Positions 44,090 through 54,222 of a stretch of 64,000 bases of DNA are shown piece by piece. The notes beneath the pieces are model-generated. The model searched no databases and was not told the DNA's origin. It was given only the letters and a program-made list of their open reading frames with translations. Within the stretch, counting starts at the first letter, position 1; every line of letters starts with the position of its first letter. The stretch is from an uncultured Anaerolineae bacterium. Lineage in GTDB: Bacteria > Chloroflexota > Anaerolineae > J036 > Brachytrichaceae. The stretch is from positions 1 through 64,000 of the forward strand of contig CALGMA010000006.1 in the NCBI GenBank assembly GCA_937959265.1, read 5' to 3'. Position numbers and translations under genes: made by a program.

Positions 44090-44740
44090 TTGAAGACGTT
44101 GCTTCGTATTGCGTCAGTGATTGACTCGATCACCGATCGGCTGAGCGGGCTGATCAGCATCATCGTTGTTCTGGCCGTCGTGGCCGGCTTCCTGAACGCT
44201 GCTTTACGCTACCTAGGTCAAGCGCTGCAACGCACATTGATCTCCAACGAGTTGATCCAGTTGCAGTGGTATCTCTTCTCGCTGCTCTTTCTGATCGGAT
44301 TCCCCTACCTGCTCAAGCACAACGTCAACGTGCGCGTGGACTTCTTCTACTCGCGCTGGGGCCCGCGCCAACGCGCGCTCGTGGATTTCCTGGGCACGTT
44401 GCTCTTTCTCATTCCGTTCTGCTTGCTGGCGATCTATGTGAGCATCGGCCCGGTGCTGACGTCATGGGGTCGCCTGCCGGATGGGAGCTGGGGGCCTTGG
44501 GAGGTGTCAAGCGACGCCGGCGGGTTGCCACTTGCTCCGCTCAAGTCGCTGATCATCGTCGGTTTCTTCGGCCTGCTGGTGCAGGCCATCTCGCAACTGA
44601 TTAAGTACGCCGCCGTCCTCCTCGGCTACCATGAAGCCGATCAGGCGGTAATGGTGGCCGAAACCGACCAGACGATGGCCGAGGAAATGGTGCGCGAGAT
44701 GCGCGAAGAGCTGGAGCACGAGGCTGTAGCGCGCCAATAG
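44090..44740 (+). CDS. dctQ: TRAP transporter small permease (DctQ)
   Basis: 216 residues from a TTG start at 44090, justified by GAGGAGGG seven bases upstream. Four membrane helices and the typical [20 protein letters not shown] loop followed by [20 protein letters not shown] identify the small subunit. This subfamily has an enlarged loop before the last helix and a long charged C-terminus ([13 protein letters not shown]). It forms a Na+-driven uptake complex with the large subunit 16 bases downstream. Confidence 0.88.
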   Translation: MKTLLRIASVIDSITDRLSGLISIIVVLAVVAGFLNAALRYLGQALQRTLISNELIQLQWYLFSLLFLIGFPYLLKHNVNVRVDFFYSRWGPRQRALVDFLGTLLFLIPFCLLAIYVSIGPVLTSWGRLPDGSWGPWEVSSDAGGLPLAPLKSLIIVGFFGLLVQAISQLIKYAAVLLGYHEADQAVMVAETDQTMAEEMVREMREELEHEAVARQ

Positions 44741-44756
44741 CGCAGGAGAAAGACCG

Positions 44757-46139
44757 ATGGAAGGATTCAACCCACAGTGGCTCGGTATCCTGATGTTCGT
44801 CGGCTTCTTCTTCCTGTTGCTGACGGGCTATCCGGTCGCGTTCTCGTTCGCCGGCGTCTCCATCGTTTTTGGGCTGATCGGCCTGGCGATGGGCGCGTTT
44901 GACTTCAACCTGCTACTCTCCCTGCCGAACAGTTGGTTCGGCATCATGAGCGACAGCACGTTGCTGGCGATCCCTTTCTTCATCTTCATGGGGGCCATTT
45001 TGGAGAAGTCAGGGTTGGCGGAAGAGCTGCTGGATACGGTGGGCCAGTTGATGGGACCGGTGAAGGGTGGCATCGCGCTGGCCGTGGTGATCGTCGGCAC
45101 GTTGCTGGCTGCGACCACCGGCGTGGTGGCAGCGACGATCATCGCGATGGGCCTGATCTCGCTGCCGACGATGCTGAAATACGGCTACAACAAGGGCTTG
45201 GCGACGGGCGTTATCATCGCCTCGGGCACCATGGCGCAGATGATCCCGCCCAGCATTGTGCTGGTGCTGCTCAGCGACCAGTTCGGCGTATCCATCGGCG
45301 ACTTGTTCGCCGGCGCGCTCGTGCCGGGGTTGATGCTGGCCGGTGCCTATGCCATCTACGCGCTGCTGATGGCTTATCTGCGCCCAGGCAGTGCACCGGC
45401 CTTGCCGCCTGAGGCGCGCATGTTGAGCGGCAATGCGCTGTTAATTCGAACGCTCAAGGCCTTTGTGCCGCCGGTCGCGCTCATCCTGGCCGTGCTGGGC
45501 ACGATCTTTGCTGGCCTGGCCACCCCCAGCGAAGCCGGCGCGTTCGGCGCAATCGGCGCATCCATCCTGGCCGTGGCAAACGGCCGGATGAGCCGCAAAG
45601 TCATCGCCGACGCCGCTTTAGCCACCGCCAAGACCACCGGCCTGGTGCTGATGATCCTCTTCGCGTCCACGCTCTTTACCAAGGTACTGTTTGGCCTGGG
45701 CGGTGATCTGTTGATCGAGGAATGGCTGACCAACCTCCCCGGCGGCTTCTGGACGTTTGTCATCGTCGCCAACATCGTGATCTTCCTGCTGGGCATCTTC
45801 CTCGAGTTCCCGGAGATTACCTACATCGCTATGCCGCTGCTGGTGCCGGCGGCCGAGAAGGTGCTCAACGCAGTCAACGAAATGGGGGCGTTTGCCAACG
45901 AGGGCTACACGATGGTGTGGTTCGCCATCGTCGTAGCGATCAACCTGCAGACGGCGTTCATTTCGCCGCCGGTCGGTTTCTCACTGTTCTACATGCAGAG
46001 CGTCGCGCCGAAAGAAGTAAGCACGGTCGAGATCCACCGCAGCGCGCTCCCCTTCATGATCATCCAGCTGATTGTGCTGGTGATCGTGATCGCCTTCCCG
46101 GAAACGGTCAATTTACTGGTGCGGTTATCGTTCCGATAA
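44757..46139 (+). CDS. dctM: TRAP transporter large permease (DctM)
   Basis: 460 residues, about 12 membrane helices. Family motifs include [91 protein letters not shown] and [25 protein letters not shown] precedes ATG 44757. This larger (DctM, 2-oxoacid-type) form matches the TakP-like binding protein encoded convergently at 46196. It ends in a strong bidirectional terminator that overlaps its stop codon. Confidence 0.92.
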   Translation: MEGFNPQWLGILMFVGFFFLLLTGYPVAFSFAGVSIVFGLIGLAMGAFDFNLLLSLPNSWFGIMSDSTLLAIPFFIFMGAILEKSGLAEELLDTVGQLMGPVKGGIALAVVIVGTLLAATTGVVAATIIAMGLISLPTMLKYGYNKGLATGVIIASGTMAQMIPPSIVLVLLSDQFGVSIGDLFAGALVPGLMLAGAYAIYALLMAYLRPGSAPALPPEARMLSGNALLIRTLKAFVPPVALILAVLGTIFAGLATPSEAGAFGAIGASILAVANGRMSRKVIADAALATAKTTGLVLMILFASTLFTKVLFGLGGDLLIEEWLTNLPGGFWTFVIVANIVIFLLGIFLEFPEITYIAMPLLVPAAEKVLNAVNEMGAFANEGYTMVWFAIVVAINLQTAFISPPVGFSLFYMQSVAPKEVSTVEIHRSALPFMIIQLIVLVIVIAFPETVNLLVRLSFR

Positions 46140-46176
46140 ACAGAATGGGCGGGAGCAACTCCCGCCCATTCTGTTT
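46138..46176. terminator. Bidirectional terminator between dctM and dctP
   Basis: An 18-bp perfect stem (46138-46155 with 46159-46176, containing GAATGGGCGGGAG) with a CAA loop, ending in TTT and starting in AAA. It serves both convergent genes and overlaps the dctM TAA. Confidence 0.88.
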
Positions 46177-46195
46177 CACAGGGTATCTCACCAAT

Positions 46196-47293
46196 CTAGG
46201 ATTTGCCGAAAAGGAAACCCTCCATCGCGTACTCGTTGAGGCCAAACCACTTGTCCGACTCCGCCTTGAAAGTCTTCCAGCTTTCGTAGATCTTCTTGAA
46301 GTCGGCGTCCTTAGCGGCGAACTCATCATACAGCGCCATAGCCGCCTTCTGGGCCGCGTCGAGGATCTCCTTGCTGTACTGCTTCACCTGCACACCTTGC
46401 GTCGCGAGCTTGGCCAGCGCGGCAGCGTTGCGAGCATCGTAGCGCGCCATCATGTTCTGGTTGGCCTCGGCTGCTGCGCTCTTGATCGCTTCCTGATAGG
46501 TCTTGGGTAGCTTGTTCCACTCGTTCAGGTTGACTTCTACCTCGAGCGAGGGCGCAGGCTCCCACCAGCCAGGGTAGTAGTAGAACTTGGCGACCTTGAA
46601 GAAACCGAGCTTCTCGTCGTCGTAAGGGCCGACCCATTCTGCAGCGTCCACAGTGCCGGTCTGCAGCGCCTGGAAGATCTCGCCACCAGGCAGCGTCTGC
46701 ACGGTCACCCCCAGGCGTTTCATCACTTCACCGCCCAGGCCAGGGATGCGCATCTTCAAGCCTTGCAAATCGCTGACCTTGTTTACTTCTTTGCGGAACC
46801 AACCGCCCATTTGCGCGCCGGTGTTGCCCGCCGGCCATTGAATCACGTTGAACTTCTTGGCATACGCCTCCTGCAGCAACTGCAAACCGCCACCTTCATA
46901 GAGCCAGGCATTCTGCTGGCGGAAGGTCATGCCAAACGGGAGGGCCGTGCCGAAAGCTGTCACCGGACTCTTTCCAACATAATAATATGACGCTGTGTGG
47001 CCAATCGGCACAGCGCCTTGAGAGACCACATCCAGGATGTCTGTGCCTTTGGAGAGCTTGCCGGCAGGATTGGGATTGATCTGGAATTTGCCATCCGTCA
47101 GCGCGGCAACACGCTCGGTGAAATACACCGCCGCGCCATAGATCGTGTCCAGCGCAATCGGCCAACTCGTCGCCATCTGCCAGCGTATCGTCGGCGTCTG
47201 AGCATGCACGATCGTCGGGACGGCGAAGGCAGTCGAGGCCGCGCCGACAGCGGCACCCTTGGCGGCTACAGACAGGAATTCGCGACGTTTCAT
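46196..47293 (-). CDS. dctP: TRAP transporter substrate-binding protein (TakP-like)
   Basis: 365 residues with a Tat-type signal ([20 protein letters not shown]...VHAQ). The DctP fold is clear, and [20 protein letters not shown] is the diagnostic segment of the TakP/lactate-binding subgroup, which coordinates 2-oxoacids or lactate with a divalent cation. [20 protein letters not shown] and [24 protein letters not shown] follow. The likely substrate is pyruvate, a branched 2-oxoacid or lactate. AGGAGG lies 7 bases before the ATG. It is convergent with dctQM rather than in one operon, which allows separate expression. Confidence 0.92.
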   Translation of the reverse strand: MKRREFLSVAAKGAAVGAASTAFAVPTIVHAQTPTIRWQMATSWPIALDTIYGAAVYFTERVAALTDGKFQINPNPAGKLSKGTDILDVVSQGAVPIGHTASYYYVGKSPVTAFGTALPFGMTFRQQNAWLYEGGGLQLLQEAYAKKFNVIQWPAGNTGAQMGGWFRKEVNKVSDLQGLKMRIPGLGGEVMKRLGVTVQTLPGGEIFQALQTGTVDAAEWVGPYDDEKLGFFKVAKFYYYPGWWEPAPSLEVEVNLNEWNKLPKTYQEAIKSAAAEANQNMMARYDARNAAALAKLATQGVQVKQYSKEILDAAQKAAMALYDEFAAKDADFKKIYESWKTFKAESDKWFGLNEYAMEGFLFGKS

Positions 47294-47436
47294 GATTTTA
47301 CCTCCTTGGTCTCACAAAAACTCCGAACTAGAGAGCGTTTTAGCACTTGCCGATAGAGTTTGTCAAGTTGAACGCAAGAATGCGAACGGCCAACGCGCCG
47401 CGCGAGACGTAACAGCGACGTATGCCGTGCAACACA

Positions 47437-48168
47437 TCACCCCTCACGCTGCCGCAGCGCTTCGTAGATCGCCACTGCGCCGGCCACGGCGGCGTTCAAC
47501 GAAGCCACTTGGCCGCGCATCGGCAAACGCAACACGAAATCGGCGCGCTCGCGCAGCAGCCGGCTCACGCCTTCGCCTTCGCTGCCGACGATGAGGGCCA
47601 GCGCGCCGCGCAAATCGGCCTCATAGATCGTCCGCTGCGCTTCGCCGTGCAAGGCAGCCACCCACACATCACGCGCCTTGATCGCCTCGACCGCGCGGGC
47701 CAGGTTGACCACTTGAGCCACACGCATGTGCTCGGCAGCGCCCGATGAGGCGTTCACCACCGCCGGCGTCACCGTCACGCTGCGACGCACGCCGATCACA
47801 ACCCCATGCAGGCCGGCGGCCTCCGCCGTGCGGATCAAATTGCCGAAGTTCTGCGGGTCTTGTAGCGAATCCAGGATGAGGATGAAGGGCGGCTCGTTGC
47901 GCGCCTCGGCTGCGGCGAAGATCTCGTCAAGGCTGGCGTAGGGGTAGTCGCCCACCTCTAGCGCAATCCCCTGCGCGTGCGCGGAGATTGCGTTCAGCGC
48001 ATCGCGCCGAACCGCGCTGACCGGGACGCGCTGTTGCTGCGCCAACGCGCGAATTTCGCGGATGATTGGCGCGTCCTCCACGCCCTCGCCGATCAGCAGG
48101 CGATAGACGGCCCGCCGGCGCGCGCGCAGACATTCGCGAACAGCTTGACGGCTATACAAACGTTCCAT
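47437..48168 (-). CDS. rlmB: 23S rRNA 2'-O-ribose methyltransferase, RlmB-like (SpoU)
   Basis: 243 residues: an N-terminal substrate-binding domain (~1-70) and a SPOUT knot domain with motif 1 LILDSLQDPQNFGNLIRTAE, motif 2 ALIVGSEGEGVSRLL and motif 3 LPMRGQVASLNAAVAGAVAI. These are the RlmB/TrmH-type signatures; RlmB modifies G2251 of 23S rRNA. The GT-C membrane protein ends 12 bases upstream. Confidence 0.85.
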   Translation of the reverse strand: MERLYSRQAVRECLRARRRAVYRLLIGEGVEDAPIIREIRALAQQQRVPVSAVRRDALNAISAHAQGIALEVGDYPYASLDEIFAAAEARNEPPFILILDSLQDPQNFGNLIRTAEAAGLHGVVIGVRRSVTVTPAVVNASSGAAEHMRVAQVVNLARAVEAIKARDVWVAALHGEAQRTIYEADLRGALALIVGSEGEGVSRLLRERADFVLRLPMRGQVASLNAAVAGAVAIYEALRQREG

Positions 48169-48180
48169 GAGACGACACCC

Positions 48181-50655
48181 TCACCTGATTTCGATCGGCA
48201 CGCTGAGCGCAGCATCGGGAATCGCGCGCCCCGCTTCATCAAAGGCAGGCATGCGCGCGCCGTCGGCGTTATACAGCCCGAATTTGATCGTATATTGGCC
48301 GGGCGGGAAGTCTTCCGGCAGGTCAACCATGTAAGAATCGTTCAGGATCAAGTCGCCTGCGCGCCACCAGCGCGGCGCAAAGTCACCGCCCTTGGCGCGC
48401 CCGTCCGCTTGCGGGGGCAGCTTGTCGCCCGCCGCGTCGAAGAGCTGCACGAACGTGGTGTAATCCTCGGTGAAGTCGTCGGTCACCAGCCAGTCCAGGC
48501 TGAGCATGACTGCGCGCCCGGCCTGTTCGGCGTGGACGGCGGTGAGCGCGACTTTCTCGAAGCGCGCCTTCAAGCGGAAGTTCGGCGCGGGCCGCGCCAG
48601 GTTCAGGCCGGCCGCCTCGTAACGCTGCCGCCCCGTCGGTTGCCCGGCCGGATCAAATGTGGGCAGGAATCGCTGCGCCGTGAAGTCCCAGAAGCCCACA
48701 TCGAGCCACAGCGCGCTCGGCGCAAGCTGAGTATTCGTCAAAGTGTCCTCCAGGCGCAGGCGATAGCGGTCGGCGATGATCTCGCCGGGTTGCCAGAGCG
48801 TCGTCTGCCACATGCCGCCTCCCGGATAAGTATCCAGCACATGCGCGAGTTGCTCACCCTTGGCGTACACGCGGATGAATGCGCTGTAGTTGCGGTCGAG
48901 GGGGCGAAGCGCCTGCCAGTAGAGGGTCACGTCAAGCACTTTGCCCGGCGCGACGCGCTGCTTTGGATTGTGCACCCGAAAGCCCAGATAGCGGATTTTG
49001 TCCTCGAAGATCAGCTCGGTCTGGCGATCCAGCGCGAGCGGCGCGTCGGCGGGCAAGCGCTGCGGCAGGGCATAGGCCGGCCGGATGTAAACGAACGGGG
49101 CGAGCAGCGTGAGAGTCGCCAGGGCAATCGGGATGACGGCGGCAAGGACGCTCGGCGCGTGGCGCAGATGCGCGATGCGCGATGCGCGCGCCGCGAGGCC
49201 CAGCAACCCCAGCGCCAGGAAGATCGAGATCGGCGCGATGACGGGGAAGAGCAAGCGTCCCTGGCTGGCCAGGGTGAGCGAAGTCCAGCGCACCAGCGCC
49301 ACAAAGGCCACCAAGAAGGCGCTGAACAGCATCAGCAGGGTCAAGGTTCGCGCGTCGAGTATGGCGGACAGGCGCGCGGCATCTCGCAGCCCGCGCAGCC
49401 ATCGGAAGAGCGCGAATAACAGTCCAAAACCGGCGAGGAGGAGCACAAATTGGAGCGTAGCGTAGATCCATAAGTCCATCGGGATGTTCACCGCGCCGAA
49501 CAGCCCCCAATACGATTTGAAGAAGCCGTCCCATTCGCCGATCAGCTCGAGCGCCGACGGCGCGACCTCGCGCGGCCCGGCGATGCGCGCCATCATCGTC
49601 GTGCCGGTGAAGTCGCCGTAGAGCGTCTGGTTGCGCAAGTACCACCACCCGGCGACGGCGAGCGCCGGCAGCGCCATGCCGAGCAGCAAAGGCAAGGCGC
49701 GAGCGAGCGAGCGGGGAAGCCCGTCCGGCTGCGCCGCCATCGCCTTCAACTGGGCTTGACGCGCGAACTCGCCGGCCAACACGAAAAACGGCGCGACGAT
49801 GGCCAGCGCCAGGCCGGAGGCCTTCGTCAGCGCAGCCCCGCCCAAGACAACGCCTAGCGCGACTGCCTCGCCCATGCGCGCGCCGCGGCGGATCATCCGC
49901 GCGCTGAGCAGCAGGGCCAGCGTGGCCAGCGTCGTCGCCAGCGTGTCGTTGTTCACCGATGCCATGATGTGCACGAACATCGGGTTGAACGCGACGAAGG
50001 CGGCTGCCAGGGGCGCGAAAAGCGAAGATTGAGCGCAGGTCGCTTCCGCCCTATCCGTCTTTCGGCTGCCGGCCTGTGGGCTTGCACATAGCGTCAGCGC
50101 CAGCGCATACGCGCAGGCCACGGTCGCCGCGCCCAGCATCACGCCGATCAAGCGCATCACCATGACTGCCAGGGTCGTCCCGCGCCAGGGGAAGGCTTCC
50201 GCCGGCGTGTGGACAAGCTGATTCCAGTTGTTTGTCGCGTCGGCGCGCCCAAGCCGGGCATGCGGGTTAGGCCAAACTAAGTCGGCGTGATCGCTCCGGT
50301 CAAACGGCAGCGCAACCAACGCCATCAGCGCGTAGTAGAGCGGCGGCTGGCTGCCTTCTTGGGCGTAGTAGGTCAGCGGGCGCAGCGCCCGACGCTCCGC
50401 CTCGGTGATCTGCCGGTTGTGCGCCTCATCCTGCACCGGCAGTCCCCGCCCCTGCGCAAGATGCTCGATCATGGCGTAGTGGCGCACCTCGTCCGACACA
50501 TCGAGCAGAGGCGCGGACACAACGTAGATCACGCTGGCGGCGGTGTAGAAGATCAGGATGGCGACGAGCGGCCAATGAGCGATGCGCTGCAAAAATGAAC
50601 CTCGTTCATATAATAGCGCAATGGCTCGCATAGACCGCCAACGCAGCATCGCCAT
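48181..50655 (-). CDS. GT-C-type membrane glycosyltransferase with exported C-domain
   Basis: About 824 residues if ATG 50655 is used; TTG near 50592 with GAGG upstream is an alternative. The first loop after helix 1 holds SAPLLDVSDEVRHYAMIEHL and QPPLYYALMALVALPFD, the acidic-motif and PPLYY pattern of polyprenyl-phosphate-dependent GT-C/PMT enzymes. About 12 hydrophobic helices follow to residue ~560. The last ~260 residues are a soluble beta-rich region with two repeats (IRYLGFRVHNPKQRVAPGKV...DVTLYWQALRPLDRNYSAF). It should transfer a lipid-linked sugar outside the membrane; the acceptor is unknown. Confidence 0.72.
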   Translation of the reverse strand: MAMLRWRSMRAIALLYERGSFLQRIAHWPLVAILIFYTAASVIYVVSAPLLDVSDEVRHYAMIEHLAQGRGLPVQDEAHNRQITEAERRALRPLTYYAQEGSQPPLYYALMALVALPFDRSDHADLVWPNPHARLGRADATNNWNQLVHTPAEAFPWRGTTLAVMVMRLIGVMLGAATVACAYALALTLCASPQAGSRKTDRAEATCAQSSLFAPLAAAFVAFNPMFVHIMASVNNDTLATTLATLALLLSARMIRRGARMGEAVALGVVLGGAALTKASGLALAIVAPFFVLAGEFARQAQLKAMAAQPDGLPRSLARALPLLLGMALPALAVAGWWYLRNQTLYGDFTGTTMMARIAGPREVAPSALELIGEWDGFFKSYWGLFGAVNIPMDLWIYATLQFVLLLAGFGLLFALFRWLRGLRDAARLSAILDARTLTLLMLFSAFLVAFVALVRWTSLTLASQGRLLFPVIAPISIFLALGLLGLAARASRIAHLRHAPSVLAAVIPIALATLTLLAPFVYIRPAYALPQRLPADAPLALDRQTELIFEDKIRYLGFRVHNPKQRVAPGKVLDVTLYWQALRPLDRNYSAFIRVYAKGEQLAHVLDTYPGGGMWQTTLWQPGEIIADRYRLRLEDTLTNTQLAPSALWLDVGFWDFTAQRFLPTFDPAGQPTGRQRYEAAGLNLARPAPNFRLKARFEKVALTAVHAEQAGRAVMLSLDWLVTDDFTEDYTTFVQLFDAAGDKLPPQADGRAKGGDFAPRWWRAGDLILNDSYMVDLPEDFPPGQYTIKFGLYNADGARMPAFDEAGRAIPDAALSVPIEIR

Positions 50656-50712
50656 GCCAGCTTCGGTGTTACTTACTGCACAAGCCTCGTAAGGAAGGAG
50701 ACCCGGAATTCC

Positions 50713-51546
50713 ATGGTGCACATCGTCACCGACTCAAACGCCGATCTGACCCCTGAATTGGCTCGCGATCTGGGAATCGCCGCCATCGCATCTACTTACG
50801 TCATCTTCGGCGACAAGAGCTTCCGCAGTACAGAGCTATCGCCTGCGCAGTTCCACGCCATGCTGAAGAGTGACCCGAACTTTCCAAAGACCTCGCAACC
50901 CTCAGTAGGCGATTTTGTGGAGATTTACCAGCGCCTCAAGGGCGAAGAGGTCGTGTCCATCCACATCTCGCGCGACTTGAGCGGCACCTATGCCAGCGCC
51001 GAATCCGCAGCGATGACGATGGGCGGCGACCCGGCGGTGAAGTTGGTGGACACGCGCATGGTGAGCGCAGCGATGGCCCTGTTAGTAGCGGAAGGCGCGC
51101 GCCTGGCGAAGGAAGGCGCAAAGCCGGCGGAGATCAAGGCGCACATCGAGTCGCTCATCCCGCGCACGCGCATGCACTTTGTGCTGGAGACGCTGGAGAA
51201 CCTGAAGCGCGGCGGGCGCATCGGCGGCGCGCAGGCGCTCATCGGCGGCGTGTTGCAAATGAAGCCGATCCTGACCATCAAGGACGGCAAGGTCGAGCCG
51301 CTCGAGCGCGTGCGGACCTTCAGCAAAGCCGTCGCGCGCCTCAAGGAGATCGTGCTGCACGACCTGGACGCTTCGCGCGATCCAAAAGTGTTCTTCATGC
51401 ACGCTGCAGCGCCGCAACTGGCCGAACAAATGGCGCAAGAAGTCGGCGGGCAGTTGGGCATCCAGTCGCCGGTGATCCTGGAAGCCGGCCCGGCCATCGC
51501 CACGCACGCCGGCCCCGGCGCGGTGGGCGTCGGCTACATCATCTAA
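50713..51546 (+). CDS. DegV-family fatty-acid-binding protein
   Basis: 277 residues. VHIVTDSNADLTPELARDLG and the FxxxLKSDPNFPKTSQPSVGDF segment (TSQPS binds the carboxylate), followed by ISRDLSGTYASAESAAMTM and LENLKRGGRIGGAQALIGGV, are DegV/FakB hallmarks. Such proteins deliver a bound fatty acid to the kinase FakA. The Shine-Dalgarno AAGGAG lies 10-12 bases upstream. The stop overlaps the end of the convergent symporter gene by four bases. No fakA is in the window. Confidence 0.9.
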   Translation: MVHIVTDSNADLTPELARDLGIAAIASTYVIFGDKSFRSTELSPAQFHAMLKSDPNFPKTSQPSVGDFVEIYQRLKGEEVVSIHISRDLSGTYASAESAAMTMGGDPAVKLVDTRMVSAAMALLVAEGARLAKEGAKPAEIKAHIESLIPRTRMHFVLETLENLKRGGRIGGAQALIGGVLQMKPILTIKDGKVEPLERVRTFSKAVARLKEIVLHDLDASRDPKVFFMHAAAPQLAEQMAQEVGGQLGIQSPVILEAGPAIATHAGPGAVGVGYII

Positions 51547-52943
51547 GCCGCCCCCGATGCGGCGCGGCGCGCTTCCAGCTCACGCAGCGTCTGTTCGTGG
51601 CTGGCTTTGGTGATCGGGAAGCGCGCGACTAACACCATGCCCGCAATCAGGATCACGGCGGCAACCGGCCCCATCATCAGCCGGATGGCGAGCAATGCGC
51701 TATCCGGCTGGGTAATCGGCCCTGTCGCGCCGGGCGGCGGGGTGATGTAGCCCGTTGCGCTCAGCACCTGGCCGACGGCGAACAATCCCAGCGCCAGGCC
51801 GAGCTTTTGCAGGAGCACGAACAACCCATAGAACGCGCCCTCGCGCCGGCGGCCGGTCTCCAGCTCGTCCAGCTCGATCACATCGGGCAGCATGGCCCAG
51901 GGGATCAGATATGCCACGGCGACGCCGACGCCGGCCAGCGCCGCCAATGCAATCACGCTCCACGTCGGCCAATCGGGCTGCACGATGAACAGCGCCAGCG
52001 ACGTCGCCACCCAGGCCGACATGCCGATGAAGTACACGCCCTTTTTGCCGACGCGTCGGCTGATCGCGTTCCAGATGAACAGCCAGATCAACGAGCTGCC
52101 TTGCACCGCCAGCAGCACCAGCGGCGTAATCTCCGGCCGGCGCAGCCAGTAGGTCAGGTAATACACGATCAGCGTACTCACCGTCTGCACCACCAGCCAG
52201 GAGAGCAGGTAAATGCCGGCGGCGTATCGGAAGGCGCGGTTGCGCACGGTCCACCTCAGGCTCTCGATGAAAGGCAGCGATTCGGCCTCTTCGGGGGTGT
52301 GACGCTCATAGGTGCCCCAAAAGGCGAAGAAGAACGGCGCTGCGCACACGACGGCCCAGATCAGCGCCGAGACGGCATAACCGGTCTGCACATCCGAGTT
52401 GGCCGCGACGACATCCACGATGATCGGGTGGGTCACTGCGGCGATCAGTCCGGCGGCGATGCTGAAGGCGAAGCGGTATGAGTTCAGGCTGGTGCGCTCG
52501 TCATAGTCGCGGCTGAGTTCCGGCGTCAGCGCCGTATAGGGCACATTGACCACGGTGAACATCGTATCCAACAGCAGCGACACAACCAGGTAATAGGCGA
52601 ATTTGCCGGCGTCGCCGAGCTGCGGGGTCTGAAACAGCAGGAAGAAGGCCAGCCCGAATGGCACAGCGCCGAACAGAAACCACGGTCGCCGGCGCCCCCA
52701 GCGCGTGTTGATGCGGTCGGAGAGCAAGCCGATCAACGGGTCGTTCACCGCATCCCAGATCTTGGTCACCAGCAGGATGACGCCGGCCGCAGCCGGTTCG
52801 AGCCGCGCTACGTCGGTGAAGAAGTAGAGCAGGAAGAAGCTCATGATGGCCGTGGCGACGGCCGGGCCGACGTCGCCGCTGCCGAAAGCCAGCTTAGTGA
52901 GCAAAGGGACCTTTTCGGTGGTAGGGAGCGTTGGGGTGTTCAT
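51543..52943 (-). CDS. GPH/MFS-family sugar:cation symporter
   Basis: 466 residues with 12 membrane helices. The N-terminal KLAFGSGDVGPAVATAIMSF and FLLYFFTDVARLEPAAAGVI, VTKIWDAVNDPLIGLLSDRI and TRWGRRRPWFLFGAVPF are diagnostic for the glycoside-pentoside-hexuronide:cation symporter family (MelB, XynP). The loop DRINTRWGRRRP is complete. The substrate is probably a glycoside, but no glycosidase is adjacent. Its first 50 bases overlap the end of the IMPACT-family gene, an unusually long overlap; no later start is convincing. Confidence 0.85.
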   Translation of the reverse strand: MNTPTLPTTEKVPLLTKLAFGSGDVGPAVATAIMSFFLLYFFTDVARLEPAAAGVILLVTKIWDAVNDPLIGLLSDRINTRWGRRRPWFLFGAVPFGLAFFLLFQTPQLGDAGKFAYYLVVSLLLDTMFTVVNVPYTALTPELSRDYDERTSLNSYRFAFSIAAGLIAAVTHPIIVDVVAANSDVQTGYAVSALIWAVVCAAPFFFAFWGTYERHTPEEAESLPFIESLRWTVRNRAFRYAAGIYLLSWLVVQTVSTLIVYYLTYWLRRPEITPLVLLAVQGSSLIWLFIWNAISRRVGKKGVYFIGMSAWVATSLALFIVQPDWPTWSVIALAALAGVGVAVAYLIPWAMLPDVIELDELETGRRREGAFYGLFVLLQKLGLALGLFAVGQVLSATGYITPPPGATGPITQPDSALLAIRLMMGPVAAVILIAGMVLVARFPITKASHEQTLRELEARRAASGAA

Positions 52944-53604
52944 CTTGCGGTGCGCCTCGTGCGATGTGCGATGAGTCCTGCGTGCGCGCTCCCCCCGCCG
53001 TCACGAGTGTTAGCTCGCCGGCGCTGAGGTCGCTTAGCGCGCGTTGCAAATCCACAATGCTTTCCTCGACGACGCTGAGCGTGAGCAGCACGCCCGCGCC
53101 GAACGTTTCACTTTCGAGCAATACATCGTCGCGCGCGACGATCAGCCGTTTGACGCGCTCGTAGAACGGATAGGGGACTTCGAGCAGGCATTGCCGGCGC
53201 TCGATGCGTTCCGCGCGCGGCAGAGCGCTCAGCGCAGCCTGCAGTGCGCCGCCGAACGCGCGCACTAATCCGCCGGTGCCGAGCTTGGTTCCGCCGAAGT
53301 AGCGCGAGACGACGGCGACGACGTCGCCCAGCCCGCTGCCCTGCAGCACGGCCAGCATCGGCCTGCCGGCTGTGCCGCTCGGCTCGCCGCCGTCGTTGCA
53401 GCCGTCAATCACGCTGGCGCCAAAGCCGATGCGATAGGCGTAGGCGTGCGAGCTGGCGTCGGACAACTCCGCCTTGACGCGCCGGATGAACGCGAGCGCC
53501 TCCTCCGCCGTGCGCGCTTCGGCCACCGTGCAAATGAAACGCGAGTTGGCCACGCGCGTCTCGACGCGCGTTTGGGTCGCCGGGATGGGATAGCGCGCAG
53601 ACAT
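52894..53604 (-). CDS. YigZ/IMPACT-family protein
   Basis: 236 residues. The N-terminal UPF0029 domain has SRFICTVAEARTAEEALAFI, ASSHAYAYRIG, NDGGEPSGTAGRPMLAVLQG, DVVAVVSRYFGGTKLGTGGL and VRAFGGALQAAL, all conserved. A C-terminal DUF1949-like domain follows (~135-205). The last ~30 residues (SHIARGAPQDEHPNAPYHRK) are unconserved and arise where the gene overlaps the symporter gene. The family is linked to translation or stress control (IMPACT), but its bacterial function is unclear. Confidence 0.88.
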   Translation of the reverse strand: MSARYPIPATQTRVETRVANSRFICTVAEARTAEEALAFIRRVKAELSDASSHAYAYRIGFGASVIDGCNDGGEPSGTAGRPMLAVLQGSGLGDVVAVVSRYFGGTKLGTGGLVRAFGGALQAALSALPRAERIERRQCLLEVPYPFYERVKRLIVARDDVLLESETFGAGVLLTLSVVEESIVDLQRALSDLSAGELTLVTAGGARTQDSSHIARGAPQDEHPNAPYHRKGPFAH

Positions 53605-53673
53605 CGTGAGCCAGTGGAAGTCTATCCGAAAACGCGCAGTGCAACGTGTAGCCGTGTATCATCCCAATAACAC

Positions 53674-54156
53674 ATGCGACGCACTGCTTTCGGGTCGCGC
53701 GGGGAATGGTGGGTCGTTGCGCAGTTCACCCTGCTGCCCATCCTGCTCGCGGCGACGTGGCTGGCGCCGATCGGCAAGCCCTGGCCGTCGGCGCTCAGTT
53801 GGATTGCGCGTGCCCTGGGCGCAGTCATCGCTATCGGCGCAGCCGGCCTGTTCGCCTGGGGCGTGACGGCGCTGGGGCGCAACCTCACCCCCAATCCCAA
53901 GCCGCTGGACGATGGTCATCTGGTGCGCACCGGCGCATACGCGGTCGTGCGCCACCCGATCTACGCAGGGGTGATCTTGGGCATGTTGGCCATCGGCCTC
54001 TTCCTCAACAGCGTCGTCGGCTTGCTTTCGTCGGTCGTCCTGTTCATCTTTTTCGACCTAAAGTCGCGCCGAGAGGAACGCTGGCTGCGGGAGAAATATC
54101 CTGAATATGCCGACTATTGCCGGCGGACGCGCAAGCTCATCCCATTCATCTACTGA
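53674..54156 (+). CDS. ICMT/PEMT-family membrane methyltransferase
   Basis: 160 residues with about four membrane helices. The C-terminal signature LVRTGAYAVVRHPIYAGVIL, FDLKSRREERWLREKYPEYA and YCRRTRKLIPFIY is typical of isoprenylcysteine carboxyl methyltransferase/phospholipid methyltransferase-like proteins (SAM-binding RHPxY and EE motifs). The substrate is unknown. TATCAT (53657-53662) lies 11 bases before the ATG, consistent with a very short leader. Confidence 0.82.
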   Translation: MRRTAFGSRGEWWVVAQFTLLPILLAATWLAPIGKPWPSALSWIARALGAVIAIGAAGLFAWGVTALGRNLTPNPKPLDDGHLVRTGAYAVVRHPIYAGVILGMLAIGLFLNSVVGLLSSVVLFIFFDLKSRREERWLREKYPEYADYCRRTRKLIPFIY

Positions 54157-54179
54157 CGCGCAGCAGAAAGCCGGCCGCC

Positions 54180-54212
54180 TGGGTGGGCGAAGGCGATGCC
54201 TTCGCCCACCCA
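54180..54212. repeat. Intergenic palindrome (family copy 2)
   Basis: Arms TGGGTGGGCGAAGGC (54180-54194) and the exact complement (54198-54212) around GAT. The core matches the palindrome at 19053-19081 with paired changes that preserve base pairing. It lies between convergent genes and could act as a bidirectional terminator. Confidence 0.75.
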
Positions 54213-54222
54213 GATGTGGCCA

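Noticed and set aside
47977-49419. 480-codon plus-strand ORF opposite rlmB and the GT-C gene
   Set aside because: Spans two minus-strand genes and ends in low-complexity Gln/Arg; no homology pattern.
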